From NCBI RefSeq assembly GCF_003573695.1, contig NC_039358.1:100440117-100504116 (forward strand): a stretch of DNA of 64,000 nucleotides, written 5' to 3'. Made by a program: the position numbers and the translations under genes. The stretch comes from Papaver somniferum. Lineage: Eukaryota; Streptophyta; Magnoliopsida; Ranunculales; Papaveraceae. The notes beneath the pieces were generated by a model. That model did not search any database. It saw only the letters and a program-made list of their open reading frames with translations, and was not told where the DNA came from. This document shows, piece after piece, positions 38,815-51,445 of this stretch; the stretch's first letter is position 1, and each line of letters opens with the position of its first letter.

Positions 38815-40299
38815 CGATTGTAAGAAACCGAATGGATTAGAAAGAGAGGATAGATATTGTAATGAGGAAGGAAGAAGTCTTATGGAGATGAAATTGTATT
38901 TAAAGGAGGAAAAACATGGTGGATGATGTGTTTTTAGGTGGTGGGTCAATTACTTTAACTAGTAGTCCTTTTTCTTTCATGATCTCATCGATTAGGGGGA
39001 GGAATAAAGCTATGTTATCCATGAAAATGAAGTGTTGTGTAAAGTTGTGAATAAATGGATTAAGAAAACCAGAAAAAGGAAAAGCTTAACTCAGATATCT
39101 GAAAATTATATTCCAAGATAGCAAGAAAGAAAGAATGTTAATTAAACCTTTTTTAATTTTTCCCCCCCTCAAAAAAGTGAGCAACATGAGAATGCTGGGA
39201 AATCCTGTAGTGCCTCACTACCTAAGCAAGTAAAGATGGTAAAAAAAATAAATTATACGCATACTTCAAATATAACAGACAATGATTCTTGTAAACTAGC
39301 ATGATCAAAATTTAGAAGTGGCCAAAAATGCTGCAAATTTAGGTGAGCTAAAACAACACAATGGGATAAACATTATATTCATTTCTAAAGTTTTTTTTTT
39401 CTTTTTTCTTTTTCAACAAAACCACATGAAAAAAAATGATTTTTTTATGATTTTTAGAGATTTGAGATGTCGGGACCCGGGAACACCCCTCAGACCGTCC
39501 CTAGTTTCGTCCCCCGGAGACGAGAACTTGCTTACGAACAGTCAAACTTGCGGTCGCACCCCTTTTGTTGTACGACGCAGAGAGGGTGGCCGTTGAGCCA
39601 ATGGCATACCAGCACAAAGTCATTGGTCTTATTATGTCAGTGTACGTGTTCTTTCAATAATAACTCTAAAAAAGAATTGTGTCAGTTCAAATGCAGCCAA
39701 AGCTACACGCAAAATATGCCTGGTGGGATTTGGAATTTGGATACGTGGTTTGAAAGAAAATGGGGTTTTCTTGGTTGAGGACACAAACCCTGTTCTTTAT
39801 AACAAGGCAACCAACGCCATAAACCTTATAATAGCGTTATCTATCTTCCTCACTCACATGTTAACATCATGGAAAATTTGTCCGAGTCAAAAGTGGCCAG
39901 AAATGCGTAGATTCCTCCTCATCACACTAGAAGATTAGATCTTCTTTTTCCTTTCTCTGTTTTTCACCTTTTGTTAAAGTACATATAGATGCATTTGAGG
40001 AGCTTGTTTGGTTGTTAGAGTGACACCATAAACCACCACTAATCGTCACCACAAAAGCATATGCACATACTTTTTTTTCTCCTCTAAGCAGAAGAAAGAA
40101 ATTCATTTCATGTCAATTTTTTTTTTTATTTATGTCGAAAAACAACGGGACTTCACATTTTAATAGAGGGGCTTCACTAATAGGATAAAAACGGGTACCT
40201 GTTAATAGTTTCAAACCCCCTTTATCTAAAATATTTTCATAATGGCTAAACAACCCTCATGTAGTTGGTGCTAATAATCTAATAACTAGATTAATATAT
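38815..40299. other. RING-H2 promoter and intergenic DNA
   Basis: Beyond the RING-H2 upstream region there is AT-rich DNA without a credible gene. 39470-39600 is locally GC-rich and contains CGGGACCCGGGAACACCCC; its origin is not recognised. 40150-40185 (GGGACTTCACATTTTAATAG then AGGGGCTTCAC) resembles the end of the ACCGTAA-rich repeat near 61350-61390, perhaps a deleted copy. Confidence 0.35.
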
Positions 40300-40464
40300 T
40301 GTAGTAGAATTATAGGAAAAGAGAATGAGACAGAGGCATAAAAGGGATTTCTATTGATAAGTGATCAACCTTATTACATAACTATAGTATCCTTTATATA
40401 ATGGAAAGGTAAACCCTAACTATATAGATGGGCCGCACATCTATGGGCCGTAGGCCCTACAACA
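40300..40464 (-). repeat. Copia 3' LTR
   Basis: Starts TGTAGTAGAATTATAGG and ends GGCCCTACAACA; same length as 60231-60395. The adjoining CTCGCCCTTGTGCGG is the complement of a purine-rich tract (CCGCACAAGGGCGAG), placing this as the downstream LTR. Confidence 0.85.
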
Positions 40465-41410
40465 CTCGCCCTTGTGCGGTTCAATAGAATTTCATATGAT
40501 GTGCTTCACATATAGTGCTTCGAATGTCGTTCTTCAAATGTCGTCCTCTCCTTGATGACTTGCGCCAAAATCAATTGCCTCATTAAAACTTTGACAAGGA
40601 AAAACCCAGTAGGACAAAACCTTGGTACAACTCTTCACATGTAGTACTTCATATGTTGTCTCTTACTTTACATGTAGTTCATCACACGTAATACGATCTT
40701 CAAAGATCGATGATTCTAAGTTAATTGTCTCGCTAAAACTTCGCCAGGGAAACCCAGAGGGACAAAACCTGGACTAAAGAAAAAGAGTACAATATTAAGC
40801 AAACTTAGAACGTAGTTGGACTCGAATATGTTGCCTCATTAAAACCTTGATAAGGAAAACCCAGTGGGATAAAACCTCAACGAAGGGAAAAGAGTACAAC
40901 GTGACAAATGCAAGTAAATGTGATCCGTTGCAGATGATCACTTTGCTTCGTTGAAGTTGATTAGTTGTTTCACAACTTCTTAGGCAGAAAATCCTTCTGG
41001 AAAAGTCAATAGCCTTACTTGGGAAGTTAATTCCCGGTGTTTGTTGTTGTCTAATTAAAAACCTTTCTGAGCAACAAAACCCTGTGGGAAAAAGTAACCT
41101 CGGTGAAGGAAAATATTTCAACACACCATTAGATGCTCCCCCTGATGTCAAACAATTTTCATTAGTCTAATGCAGTCAAAAGGAGTTTATCACACTTTAC
41201 TTCGGTGACATGAATGTTTATAAGACCATGTTGTTGATTCTGGAAGTTACGCTGCTTAACAGAATATCTGGTTTCATTTCTTTGATCTAGATATTTTCAG
41301 TAATATCAACGGAGATCTTTATGTCTTCAGCGTTCAACATACTTGATGTTTTTAGTGTTGTCTCTCTAAAAACCTTGTCGAGTAATAAAGCCCTTTGAGA
41401 AAAACTATAT
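40465..41410 (-). repeat. Copia 3' untranslated region with five copies of a Lys-rich-looking motif
   Basis: The motif ttgCCTCaTTAAAACCTTG, then AAGGAAAACCCAGTGGGA and AAAACCTC, occurs at about 40574, 40723, 40830, 41047 and 41355, with increasing divergence. Similar repeats are common in 3' parts of dicot copia elements. CTCCCCCTGATGTC recurs at 41133 and 41486. No protein function is apparent. Confidence 0.55.
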
Positions 41411-41599
41411 TCGATCGAAGGGAAAAAGGGTACAAAACATCTTCAATTTCGAAGTAAAATATGTCGATATCTTATCCTTGGATCCTCCCCCTGATGTCGG
41501 CATCTCCCCTGATTACTTTCAGAGTTGTTCCAGACTGTTTCTTTAGTCATGTACTTTTCGAAATTGAATATCAGTAATGACTTAGAAAATAGTCTACCG

Positions 41600-42808
41600 T
41601 ATCTCCCCCTGATTACTTTCGTTGGAGAAGAGATTATTGTTCCTTTATAATCAACAACCTTTGGGTTGCACTTTCGTTAGCATTCCTTTTTTATGTCTTT
41701 GCATGGATAAAACAAATTTATGTCAATGGTTCCTTTTAAGCACATGATTATATTCACTATACCATTTCAATGACGTTGCGTTGGCGCTGAGCTATATCTA
41801 GCTAACAAGTTCATTGAGTATGTAACATTTGGTCGAGTACATTATGCTAAGTACAATAATGCGTCTATTATACTTAGATAAGGAAAGTTTATCTCCCGAC
41901 CCAACTTCGTCATCTTCCTTTAGACGAATTGGTCATTTATGTACATTTGAAACTCGACTAATCATGAGAGTGCTAGCAGCATGCACATCCTTGTTAAATT
42001 GCCTGACAATGGACATATGCAAACTGGTGAAATAATATACCACAAGCTCGGTCTTCTAGTTTAGAACATAGATAAGATCGAGATTTCCCAGGATTTTCAT
42101 CTCAAATTCAGATTTTAAATAGCTTGTAAGATCTCTTATTCCATTAAGATTACTTATCATGTCCATACCGTTGACATAGATAGCTATAATTCTGAATCAG
42201 GAACTTATTTAATACGCATGACATGAAATCTTACTTGTTTGTCCCTTCCCAATCAAATAGTCACTTATACGGATATACCACATCCGCCTGATTGTTTAAA
42301 TCAATAAGTGAGTGTTCCAGTGTAACTGCAAACACACTTCGTGGTTCAGAGTCATTCGACTTGGGAAGCAAAAGGCCATCATGCACTTTTCCAAATATCT
42401 TTGAGCCTAAATCTCCAGAGATATAACCACATCTACTATGTTTCAAGTTCTTTTGAAACTACCAAGCAAACTAATTAACTGAAAATTATGATGTTCAAAA
42501 GAGTAAGCGATCCAGGGGTTTGTGAGAAACCTCGCGCCACAAGGTGATTCCTTATACTTTAAGACCTCATTCTTCTCACTACATTTTGTGACAAATAACC
42601 ACATATGTCCCACAGGCTTTACACTAGGTTGGCTAGCACTACCACACCAAACACCCGTATATTTATCAAAGAACTAAGTTCTGCCTGGATTGCGTAGGCC
42701 AAATAAGCTATCTATTTGAAATTAATCAAAATAAAGCATGGTTCGATCTCATTGTGCTCTATTTCTGGAGCAACTATTTATGGATTATATCATCATTATG
42801 CACGCATG
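41600..42808 (-). pseudogene. Copia reverse transcriptase / RNase H region
   Basis: Near 41770-41690 the minus strand reads NGIVNIIMCLKGTIDINLF preceded by RH and a stop in place of the usual Trp, matching RHWNGIKHILRYLKGTxDxGLFY. Near 41930-41830 RLKEDDEVGSGDKLSLS precedes a degenerate YLSxIGALMYL block. Upstream text to 42808 is more decayed and ends at the gypsy insertion. Confidence 0.55.
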
Positions 42809-44521
42809 TGTAGATGGGGAAAAACGATTTGCTGGTTTTTAAGGAATTGAGGAGACGACCGTACGGAGGAGACTCCTCGAACCGAGCGAAATGTTAAACC
42901 TCACACAGATGCACCGCTGCAAAGGGGGTGCTTTAGATTCGAGAGATCAATCTGTAGTACTCTGGCCTAAATCAAGACAATGACCGTTCCGGAGTAAATT
43001 CGTTCACAAGAGAGGATGGGTTGATTTGTAGGAGGGAAGCTGAGAAATGTGTGGAATCAATGGTAATCAAAGATTGTGGGTGTGTGAATTCTGAATACGA
43101 TAAGCTCTGAGTGATTGAAATTGCTCAATTGAGAGTAGTTGCTCAATTGATGAGTTGATGATCTCGTGTTGTCGATGAGACGTGAGATTGATGATACTGT
43201 TGATGATTCAATCATGATTCAGAGACTTATTTATATTGCTAGAATTGTAGACACCATGATTCCATGAAGTGTGACAGTTGATGAAATCAAGGAGTGGGGA
43301 AGTGGAGATCGTGTTTGAAACCAGTTGCTCAACGTGTGGAGACTTGGTCGATTTTCCACCCACTACCTCGTGAATTCCTTCAACTGATTGCACGACTTGC
43401 TCACACTCCATCGTGTGTTTGAACACACGTGCCGTAGACCGCCAGACCAAAACCCTAAGTGATATCCCCCCAAGTGACACGATTGACGTCTCGTGGTATG
43501 TTAGTAAATTGATGACTTTGTGGTTTGATGGTACGATGAGTCCATGTAGTTGCTGAGTTGAACATGATGTTCTGAAACTCATGAATTGAACATGTCATGA
43601 GACAGAGGTATAGTTCTTACGATGAAGTGAGCAAGTATTTCTCATTCGATGGATCGTTGAATATTGATTGTTGAACCAATATTCCTTGGTTTGAGCAAAT
43701 ATTCTTCATCTGAGCAAGTGTTGATCATGTGATGAATTGTTGAATATTTAATCGTCTGAGCATGTATTGATCATCTGATGGATTATTGGCAGCGTACCAA
43801 AAATATTAATTAGAATACTGGTCATTGAACCGAGCATAATTAATAAAATTAATGGCCATGAGGTCGTCGTAAAATTATTAAGGTTGGAATCTGGAATGAT
43901 GATCCTTGGATTCAGAAACCCTAATTTGATCAATTGATGATCAATTCATGGTTCGTCAGAATTTCAACCATGGGACGAAGGAGGGAGCGACTACATGGGA
44001 CCGTGGATCAACCATGTAGTGTCCATATGCTCACGTGATTAAATACAAAGAACTCGTGAAGAGTTGACGATTTGTTGGTGAAAGAATGATCAAATGTTGA
44101 TTTAATCATTTATTCGAAAATGCTCGTCTGAGCTTTAGGTGAGAAAACCTAATTAATTATGATGAGGCGAGGGACCGACCATGGAGTCATAAAACCGTCC
44201 CTGGGTTATCACGTGACCGCCTGACGATCACTTCATGAAAATCCAAAGTGTTTGGAAGAGTTTTGGACCTAATACGAGCAATTATGCAAATTAGGTCAAA
44301 ACTGTGAAAATTGATGGGACCGGCTTCCGTGAGCCAAATAGCCAATCTTGGTCGGTTAAGATAGCGTGCTCGTGTCCCCAAGGTGTCCTCGTCTCAGTCC
44401 TGAGAATTTTGATATTTTCTGGCATGCAATTGAGCATCCATTCGAGAAAATATGCCAAAATTAGGGTTTCGACGAAACTGAGGAAAACACCATGAGATGA
44501 TGAAAATAATTATAAAATAAG

Positions 44522-45350
44522 GGATGAGGAGGCGTGGGACCTCCGTGGTCAAGGCATGGTCGGCCAGTCGTGACCACGGTCCCGTGGTGCCTTTTCCTTA
44601 ATTTTATAATATTTTGATGATTTTATGAAAAATTCATGAATTTTGAGAAATTTGATGAATTTAGGGAGTTTCCATGAATTTAAGGAGTTTTCATGAGTTC
44701 AAGGTAGCAAAAATTATTAAAATAATAAAAAAAAGGGCGTGTGGGACCGTGGATGGCATGGCAGGCCGGCTTGGGCCCGGTCCCACGAATTTTCCTAATT
44801 TTTATGTATTTTTTATTATTTTTGATGAATTGAGGGAATTTTTCCTAATTTGAGAGAAATACCATGAAATCAAGGAATTTGATGAATTCAAGGAAAACTA
44901 ATAATAAAACAAAGGGGCGTGTGGGACCGGCTAGAGCATGGCCGGCCGGCCAAGGCCCGGTCCCACAAGTTTTCATAATATATTTTATTTTATTATTATT
45001 TGATGATTTGTGCAAAATATCATGAAATCAAGGAGTTTTTCATGAAATTAGAGAAATAATAATAAAATAATAAGCAACCGTGGGGTGTGGGGCCGGTTGG
45101 GACTAAGGCATGGCCGGTTGTCCAATGGTCACCCCCCACACTCCTTTTCTTAATTTTATATTATTTTTTATGGATTTATGGAAGTACCATGAAACCGAGG
45201 AGTTTCCTCGAGACGAAGGAGATTTGATAAAATGAGAGAATTTTCATCAAATCATGGAAAATAATAAAAATGCATTACAAATATAAAACTGGCGTGGGAT
45301 TGACCACGACATGGTCGGTCAGTCGTGTGTCCGTGCTCCCAGCACCCTGG
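44522..45350. repeat. Array of GC-rich palindromes on a period of 165-210 bp in the gypsy LTR
   Basis: Units start GGCGTGTGGGACCGG and close CCGGTCCCAC after about 25 bases containing GGCATGGCCGGCCGG. Arms at 44741-44748/44779-44786 and 44921-44930/44957-44966 are perfect inverted pairs 180 bp apart. Weaker units start near 44531, 45080 and 45291, and possibly 43975, 44168 and 44320. AT-rich spacers with CATGAAATCAAGGAGTTTT separate them. The other LTR has the matching array at 54390-55010. Confidence 0.8.
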
Positions 45351-45536
45351 TCAATATTTTTAATTATTTATTATTTTCTTCCCTATTTTGCATAGGTTCA
45401 TCGTTTCGTTGTATTTTTGAAATACTCGTTCGTGGGGTGACTGTTAGTGTATCTTCGTTGAATACACCTTCACCATTTGAATCGGGGCTTACTTAGAGGT
45501 AGCTCAGACGCCCGGTTGTTGACTGTTTATTACTAA

Positions 45537-45900
45537 TTGTGGAATTCAGTGGAGAATAATTCATAAAACTGAGTAATAAGATGTTTATTATTAATTCATA
45601 GGATCGGCTGAGGATTCGACTACGAATTCAGAATAATAAAGTGAGCATTACCATTCCATGGGATCGTAGACTCGACCATAGAATCGGAGTAATTAAGATT
45701 TATCTATTACCATTTATGAGACCAGTTGTGGATTCAATCATGAAATCGGAGCAATGAGATAATATAGTTATTGCTATTCCATGAGATCAAGTCGTGGATT
45801 CGATCATAGAATCAGAACAATTGTTATTGCCATTCCATGGGAACAGTCGTGGATTCGACCATGGGATAGGAGCAATTGTAATTAGGAATAATTAAATTTG
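45537..45900. repeat. Tandem array of about 60-bp units in the gypsy LTR
   Basis: Five to six units of the form TTATTACCATTCCATGGGAT, then CAGTCGTGGATTCGACCAT and GAATCGGAGCAAT. It is repeated in the other LTR at 55195-55545. Each unit contains the self-complementary CCATGG. Confidence 0.8.
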
Positions 45901-46265
45901 TGGCTCTATACTATTAGAGCAAGCTGTCTAGGAGCATTAATTATCCCGGTACGAGCTTGTCGGTAAGTCATATCCTTTATATAGTCAGGGTAAACTCGTT
46001 GTTTGTTCCTAAAAACGTTATCGCTCTATACTAGCAGAGCAAGCTGTCTAGAATCCGTCCATCTCGTGATACTATATAGAAATAATCACTGAAAGTATTC
46101 AGTATTCATGATATATGCCGTTGTCCAGTCGTGAGACTACATATCTACATGTACTCTGAGAGAAAGTACTCTCCGTTGAGAATTCGATGAGAGACCCGTG
46201 TCTCAATACTCACGTCTGATTGCTGGATCAGAGCTTCGTATAATTATGAGTTTATGATTTTAGCC

Positions 46266-46360
46266 CTTGTCGAAAATCCACCATCTACATTAAGTCACCT
46301 GCTTACTGAGGAAAGTTGTGTTCCTCAGTCAGCATTAAATGGTGATTTTTCGACCATAAA
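46266..46360. repeat. Hairpin across the 3' LTR / interior border
   Basis: Inner arms ACTGAGGAA (46305-46313) and TTCCTCAGT (46321-46329) are perfect with a 7-base loop. Outer arms GTCGAAAATCCACCAT (46269-46284) and ATGGTGATTTTTCGAC (46339-46354) pair at 14 of 16 positions. The terminal 16 or so bases of the LTR are thus matched by an inverted copy just inside the element. Confidence 0.7.
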
Positions 46361-49300
46361 TAAGAATACCAGTAATTGAACTTAGTCGTAAGTTGAGACG
46401 TTATCGGATTTAGAGAGCATGAGCAACCACGACTTGATGAAGGCTTCAATATCATGATCAGAGCATTACTTGATGACTATAAATTGGTGTTGAACCGCTG
46501 GTTTGGATGACGAGTCCTTGGTCGGTTAGGATTCGTGGGCTGGGCCCGATAAGGAATCCTAGTTTTAGGAATAGATGCTCGTTCGTTCGTTAGTTTAAGG
46601 AACAAACAAAATAGACATGAGTCTAATGATATAAAACTTTGGCTACGAGCTTTCACAAAAATCGAAGTTTTATTTTTAAATATGTGAGATTTCACAAAGT
46701 TGAATAAACTCTCGTTTCAAAGGTGGATGCTCGTACGAGAGAAAAGTTTTTTTTTTTGTTAATAAAATTTTGTCTATGAGCTTTCATGAAAAAATTTATT
46801 GATATGTGAGCGTTCACAAATTTTTGAAAATATACTCTCGCTTCAAAGACAGAAGCTCGGGTGAGGGAGTAAAAATATACAAATATATTTTTCAAATTTA
46901 CGTGAGTTTCACGTTCAATATTTACGTATTTTGTAAAATCAAGTTTTGATTTTGAACAACTGTTGAAAGTAAATAATTATACATGGTGAAATAATGTCTG
47001 TGGGTTTTTACAATTGTAGAATGGACGTCTGTCCAATTTTTGAAAAACCAGTGGATGTTCACTCAGTAAAATTTTACGTGGGTTGTTCACGGTTTTATGC
47101 AAATCAAGTCATGATTTTGAATAATGAATTTTGTTCGTATTTGCAGGTTTGAAGGAGCGAGCGAATTCTCGAGATTGTAATCACTATAGCTAGTGAAATT
47201 GTAAATAGGTAAGAGTTGGATGGTTACCATTTTTGTAGACTCTGAAGTGAGCACATTTATCCCATTGATTCATTGTTCTGTCGAAGCCTGCACTTTGTAT
47301 GAACGATATGCTGAAGTATCCACTTTGCGAGAATGATTGACTCCCAATGATACTTCCAAAGATAGTGTTTCCATAGTAAGAAATGGTACTTCTGGAACCT
47401 CTCGGTGATGGTGAGAGATCCTTTATACTGAGTTGTACTCCTGGTTATTTCATTAGCTTTACCATAGAATGATCGTGTAGTGAGATCCTGGATCAATGTA
47501 GACTCCATGGAAATGGAAGAAAGTCTACGGGAGTGGAGAACCCAGAAGTAAGGACTACATGATGTTAGCAAATGACGTGTAGTCCCCAGCCGTTTCTTTG
47601 GTAAGTTGTTAGCGCTCCTTGTGTCATGACTTTGCCCGTGCAATTAGGATCATGAGATCAAGGTTTGTTACTTCTTTTCATACTTTTTCTCCATCGATTG
47701 ACGGTCTTCAACTTGTTCCCGGGTAAACAATTCATGAATCCAGCACTGATGGAGAAGTCGATGTAAGTACCCTTTTTCGTGCAGGTGATCGTGGCATCTC
47801 CTTGAATGAAATAATAATAATTGTTGTTGATTCCCAAGAAGAAATCATTGTATATAAGCATTATGTTGATGAAGCGTGCTCTTCTTTGGGATATGAGAAT
47901 ATGGAGAGTTCCCGAAATCCCGAACCAAATGAAAATAATGTAGTTGCCAACGGAGATTCTAACATTGCCGAGCCCTCAAACGGTTTAGTGACTCCCCTAG
48001 TAAGTATATCTCATGTGACCTCTTCATAGAAGTATGAAATTTCTGATTTTTGAGTGAATGAATGAAAACCCATGTGAATACACGAGTAATTTTGCCGAAA
48101 TACGTCACCAGGAAATTTCAAATTTCAGCCTTTTAGTAAAACGCTATAGAATCCTCGGTTGGGGTCAGATTTTCGACATCTGCATATGTATCCTCAAGCC
48201 CAGCAAATTTCCAAGATTGTACAAAGAATATTTTTGAGTTTCGAGCATGTTTAGGATCCGAAATCGACGAAACAGTAAACTTCCAAGAGACCTTCAGAAA
48301 ATTTACAGCTGGCATGTGGTCCAACGTTTTGGCCAAAACTCTTCGCTCGTTTCTCCAATTGTTGTGAATTTTGGATATGTTGTAGAGGACATCCATACGA
48401 AGAGAACAGTATATGACCCATCCCTATATTCTTCACCAATTGCTCCCAGATCGTCGGTTTGTACAGGACAGTGTAAAATTATCTCAGATGTCATGTTGTA
48501 AAACACTCTTGTTACGTCTTTAGACCATTCGCTTGTGTCTTGCACAGTTGATGAAGGATTTTAATGTCATTGATTCGTTTGAGATCAGGACCCATTGATT
48601 TATATATGAGCGTGGTGCTTTCAGTGTCATCTTGCTTCTGTCAGTCGTAGAAATATCACTTCTGAAACCCTGGTCACGGGACCATAGCCGAGGTTGCTCT
48701 CGAGAGGGGATGATGTAATGACCATGGTTTGATGTCCCGGTGGTAGAATTACCTTTATGATGAATGATTAGCACATGAGAGTCTGGTGCCACGAATCTTG
48801 GACTGTGAAGCTGATCGTCATGATCAGTGGACCGTCAGTCCCCAGTATTTTGTTAAATCTCTCTCTTTCGGTTTCCTTTCTTCTGTCAATACCTAGATAG
48901 AGGACCCTGGTAGAAAAATTGATTTAAAGACCTAGGTGGTCGAAATTGGAGGTACCTTGATGAAGGACTTAGCGAAAAGATCTGGTGGACACCGATCGAA
49001 CGTGGAAGTTATGATTCCCGTCCACGAATCTCTGGTTGCGCGTTGTATGCTCTGGAAGATGTAGAAACCTCATACGACGTCGGAATTCGATGCTTGACCC
49101 CAAATTTTTAAGCTAAGAGACTGAGTTATCCCATGAGAAAAGAATAACTCAATTTGCAGTTGTATAGGTCATCCAATGAAGCGTGCACATTTGTAATTTG
49201 TAATCCCGTACAAATTTTTCAGATTTCGTAGTCCTGACGGTAAAGGCCGTATCTTTCAGCTCGTATGTCCGATTGATGCGCCCTTTTGGTATGTTGGAGA

Positions 49301-50544
49301 AGATACATAGAAAAACATCTTTTATCAAGGAAGAATTTTCTCATTCCTCACCCATTGATACGTTTTTGCAAACCCATGGCCTGGAGTGTGTTGTATCTCA
49401 TTTGTAAAGGTAATGAGAACATCTTGTGGAAGACTTCGGGTTATACCCACCAGACGTGCCAGCTTTGGGAAGACTTTCATGTGAGCATGTTATCAGGTCT
49501 GCACATCTTGATATGAATCATTGGTTCTTAGAGAAGTCCGCTTCATGTGTAACACTTCGGATAATGATTAGTTGATGAAGCCCTGAGGATGTTGCTCCAG
49601 AGACCGTTGTTGGTGCTGAGACCATGAATGATTATGCTCCAGAGATCCTTGTCGATGCTGAAATCATGGATGGTGTTCCTCTATAAATTATTTTTAATGT
49701 TGATACCGTGGTTGAAGTTGCTCCAAAAACCGAGAAAGCTAGAACCATGATTATAGATATAATCCTTGCTCCTTCATCCAGTGAGCCTTTTACATTTACG
49801 AACTAGTTGATGAGTTGAGCGTCCGTAAGATGAAGGTTAACTGAGAGTTCAACATGAATGCTCCTGAAAGCATAACTTTACCACGAACTGGATTTGTCAG
49901 TGAGTCGACATTGGTGTAGTAGATAGCATCAGCAGTCTTCATATTGGATGTGATTGGTGAAGAGAGAAAGTTCCTCAATCATGCGGGGCTTGTGATAAAG
50001 AGAAATCCCGTTGATGAGGTTTCATGAATCACCTCAAGTTGTCCATTGTATATTGGAGGAGTTAGTGACATTCATGCATGAATGATGTTGCATCTGCTTC
50101 AGAAGTCTTATAATGATATAATGAAGACTTATCGAATGTAGTGCCGATCGTGCTGGTGTTGAATCAGTGTCGAGATATTTGTGTTGAAGCCAGAGGCGCC
50201 ATTATCGAAGGTGTACTCTTTGATTGGGAGTACAATTTTGAAGGCTTCTTATATGCTTGGGCGTTGAAGCTTCATACCCCTTGAGTATGTCTTAGGTTTG
50301 ATCGTCTGGGCCCGACTATCTTCTGTTGATTCAGCATTCCTTTCGTTGTAGCAGTGGGATTCAACACTTGTGCAGAAATTAGAGCTTTCTAATTTTGTGG
50401 CACATGGACACTCCTGCAAGGCTATGTAGAAACTCCCAAAGTGTTCTTTGCCGTGTTTGGACATCATCTCAGCAATGAACGTCCAGTGCTCGATTCGGAG
50501 AAATGTCAGATTCAACCACTTGGAAAAATATTAATGCGGTGAAG
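46361..50544. other. Gypsy interior without recognised protein
   Basis: 4.2 kb where neither strand gives a known domain. 46630-46735 and 46768-46862 form an imperfect direct repeat (GAGCTTTCA...ATATGTGAG...TTCACAAA...CTCTCG(T/C)TTCAAAG). Small open frames (for example 47257-47643 and 48520-48792 minus, 47802-48029 and 49286-49516 plus) show no recognisable motif. 49210-49330 has a TCGTATGTCCGATTGATGCG stretch, of a type I have seen described in retroelement interiors. Confidence 0.4.
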
Positions 50545-51123
50545 TTACCATTCATAATGTCTTGCAGAGTTGCTAGCAGAATTAAGTCCCCATGCTAGGA
50601 TAACATGTGAGGAAATAAATGACGTAGACACGGGAGGAGTGAGACTTGCCTGAGTGTGTAACCTCTTGATGAATGTGTATGCATATTTTGCAGGTTCTTG
50701 CTTCAATATCGTCGAAGTTCGAAATTCCTCCAAGTGCTCTGATGATGGGGTGTCCGTAAAATCTTCTAGATCAGAAATTTCTTCGTTAGAGAGATGTGCA
50801 ACCAAAGACGCTTTGTCAGCATGGATCCACGCACATCTGAAGAACATGTCATATTCTTGGATCATCCTGATTATGTGAAAATTGGTTCCTGTCCAGGTTA
50901 AGCTTATGTCCACCTTGAGAGTGATGTAGCCATAAGTATTTCCGAGCGTTCCTTCAAGATCTCTGATTGAGATGGGAGCATGAGTAGCTCCTTTTCGAGT
51001 GATGCATGTGGATCCGATGATTTTCAGTCGAATGTTGTTGATGGCGGTGCCAACATCGATCAACGTTCTTCCAAATTCGTTTCTTCTGAGATTGAGTGTG
51101 GTAAGCAGTCCCCAGTCGAACAT
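50545..51123 (-). pseudogene. Gypsy aspartic protease region
   Basis: An open stretch of 192 codons. RTLIDVGTAINNIRLKIIG corresponds to the active-site block ILVDGGSAVNIMPLxxL, and DLEGTLGNTYGYITLKVDI to the flap and core beta strands. Near the end of the domain FFRCAWIHADKAS replaces the usual LLGRPWIHxxxAxPS. The catalytic D-T/S-G reads D-V-G here, so activity is doubtful although the frame is open. Confidence 0.65.
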
Positions 51124-51187
51124 CTCTTGATCTGTGGCTGGAGGCTCAAGAAGTATTTCCGGAATGAACTTCTTGACACGATGTGGT

Positions 51188-51445
51188 TCAGTGCTGTGAA
51201 CATGTCTCTCCTTTGTTCCTTCGACAAATAGGGCAATCCATGTTCGACCAAGGATTGAACTGCCTCTTTGATAGGTTGTTCAGAGAGTCGAGGTATTGAT
51301 TAGGAGAGGATCTGTGTACTCCTTCAGTCCCCAGTTTAATCTTGTGTATATCAACCTTCTCTTTGAAGATGTGCTTCAAAATATTGCATTTACTTGTCGG
51401 GTGATTGATGAATCCATGAAGGTGACAGTACCTGGGATTCTCCAT
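51188..51445 (-). pseudogene. Gag C-terminal zinc-finger-like segment
   Basis: MENPRYCHLHGFINHPTSKC followed by NILKHIF matches the C-x2-H-x4-H-x4-C motif (YCxxHxxxxHxTxxCxxLKxxI) that follows the capsid in many plant gypsy gag proteins. A second CPICRRNKGETC pair follows (51220-51185). Confidence 0.55.

Larger units (their letters stand above)
42809..46289 (-). repeat. 3' LTR of the gypsy-type element (3481 bp)
   Basis: Closely matches 52893-55947 along its length. It is longer mainly because about 425 bp (44312-44737) are missing from the other copy. It holds an array of GC-rich palindromes (43970-45350), a 60-bp repeat array (45540-45900) and two copies of TCTATACTA(G/T)(C/T)AGAGCAAG (45904 and 46024). 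Open frames shared by both LTRs (such as 43208-43582 and 53293-53565) have no recognisable domain. Confidence 0.9.

Noticed and set aside
39318..39938. Chained plus-strand open frames and a GC-rich patch, considered as an organelle DNA insertion or an exon
   Set aside because: Frames overlap without splice logic and no organelle gene could be recognised.
43208..43582. 124-codon minus frame, repeated at 53293-53565
   Set aside because: Present only because both LTRs are copies of each other; no domain, low complexity, and located in LTR sequence.
47257..48792. Several 80-128 codon frames on both strands as a possible captured host gene or envelope-like gene
   Set aside because: No signal peptide, membrane segment, cysteine pattern or splice-joined domain could be made out; kept only as unassigned interior.
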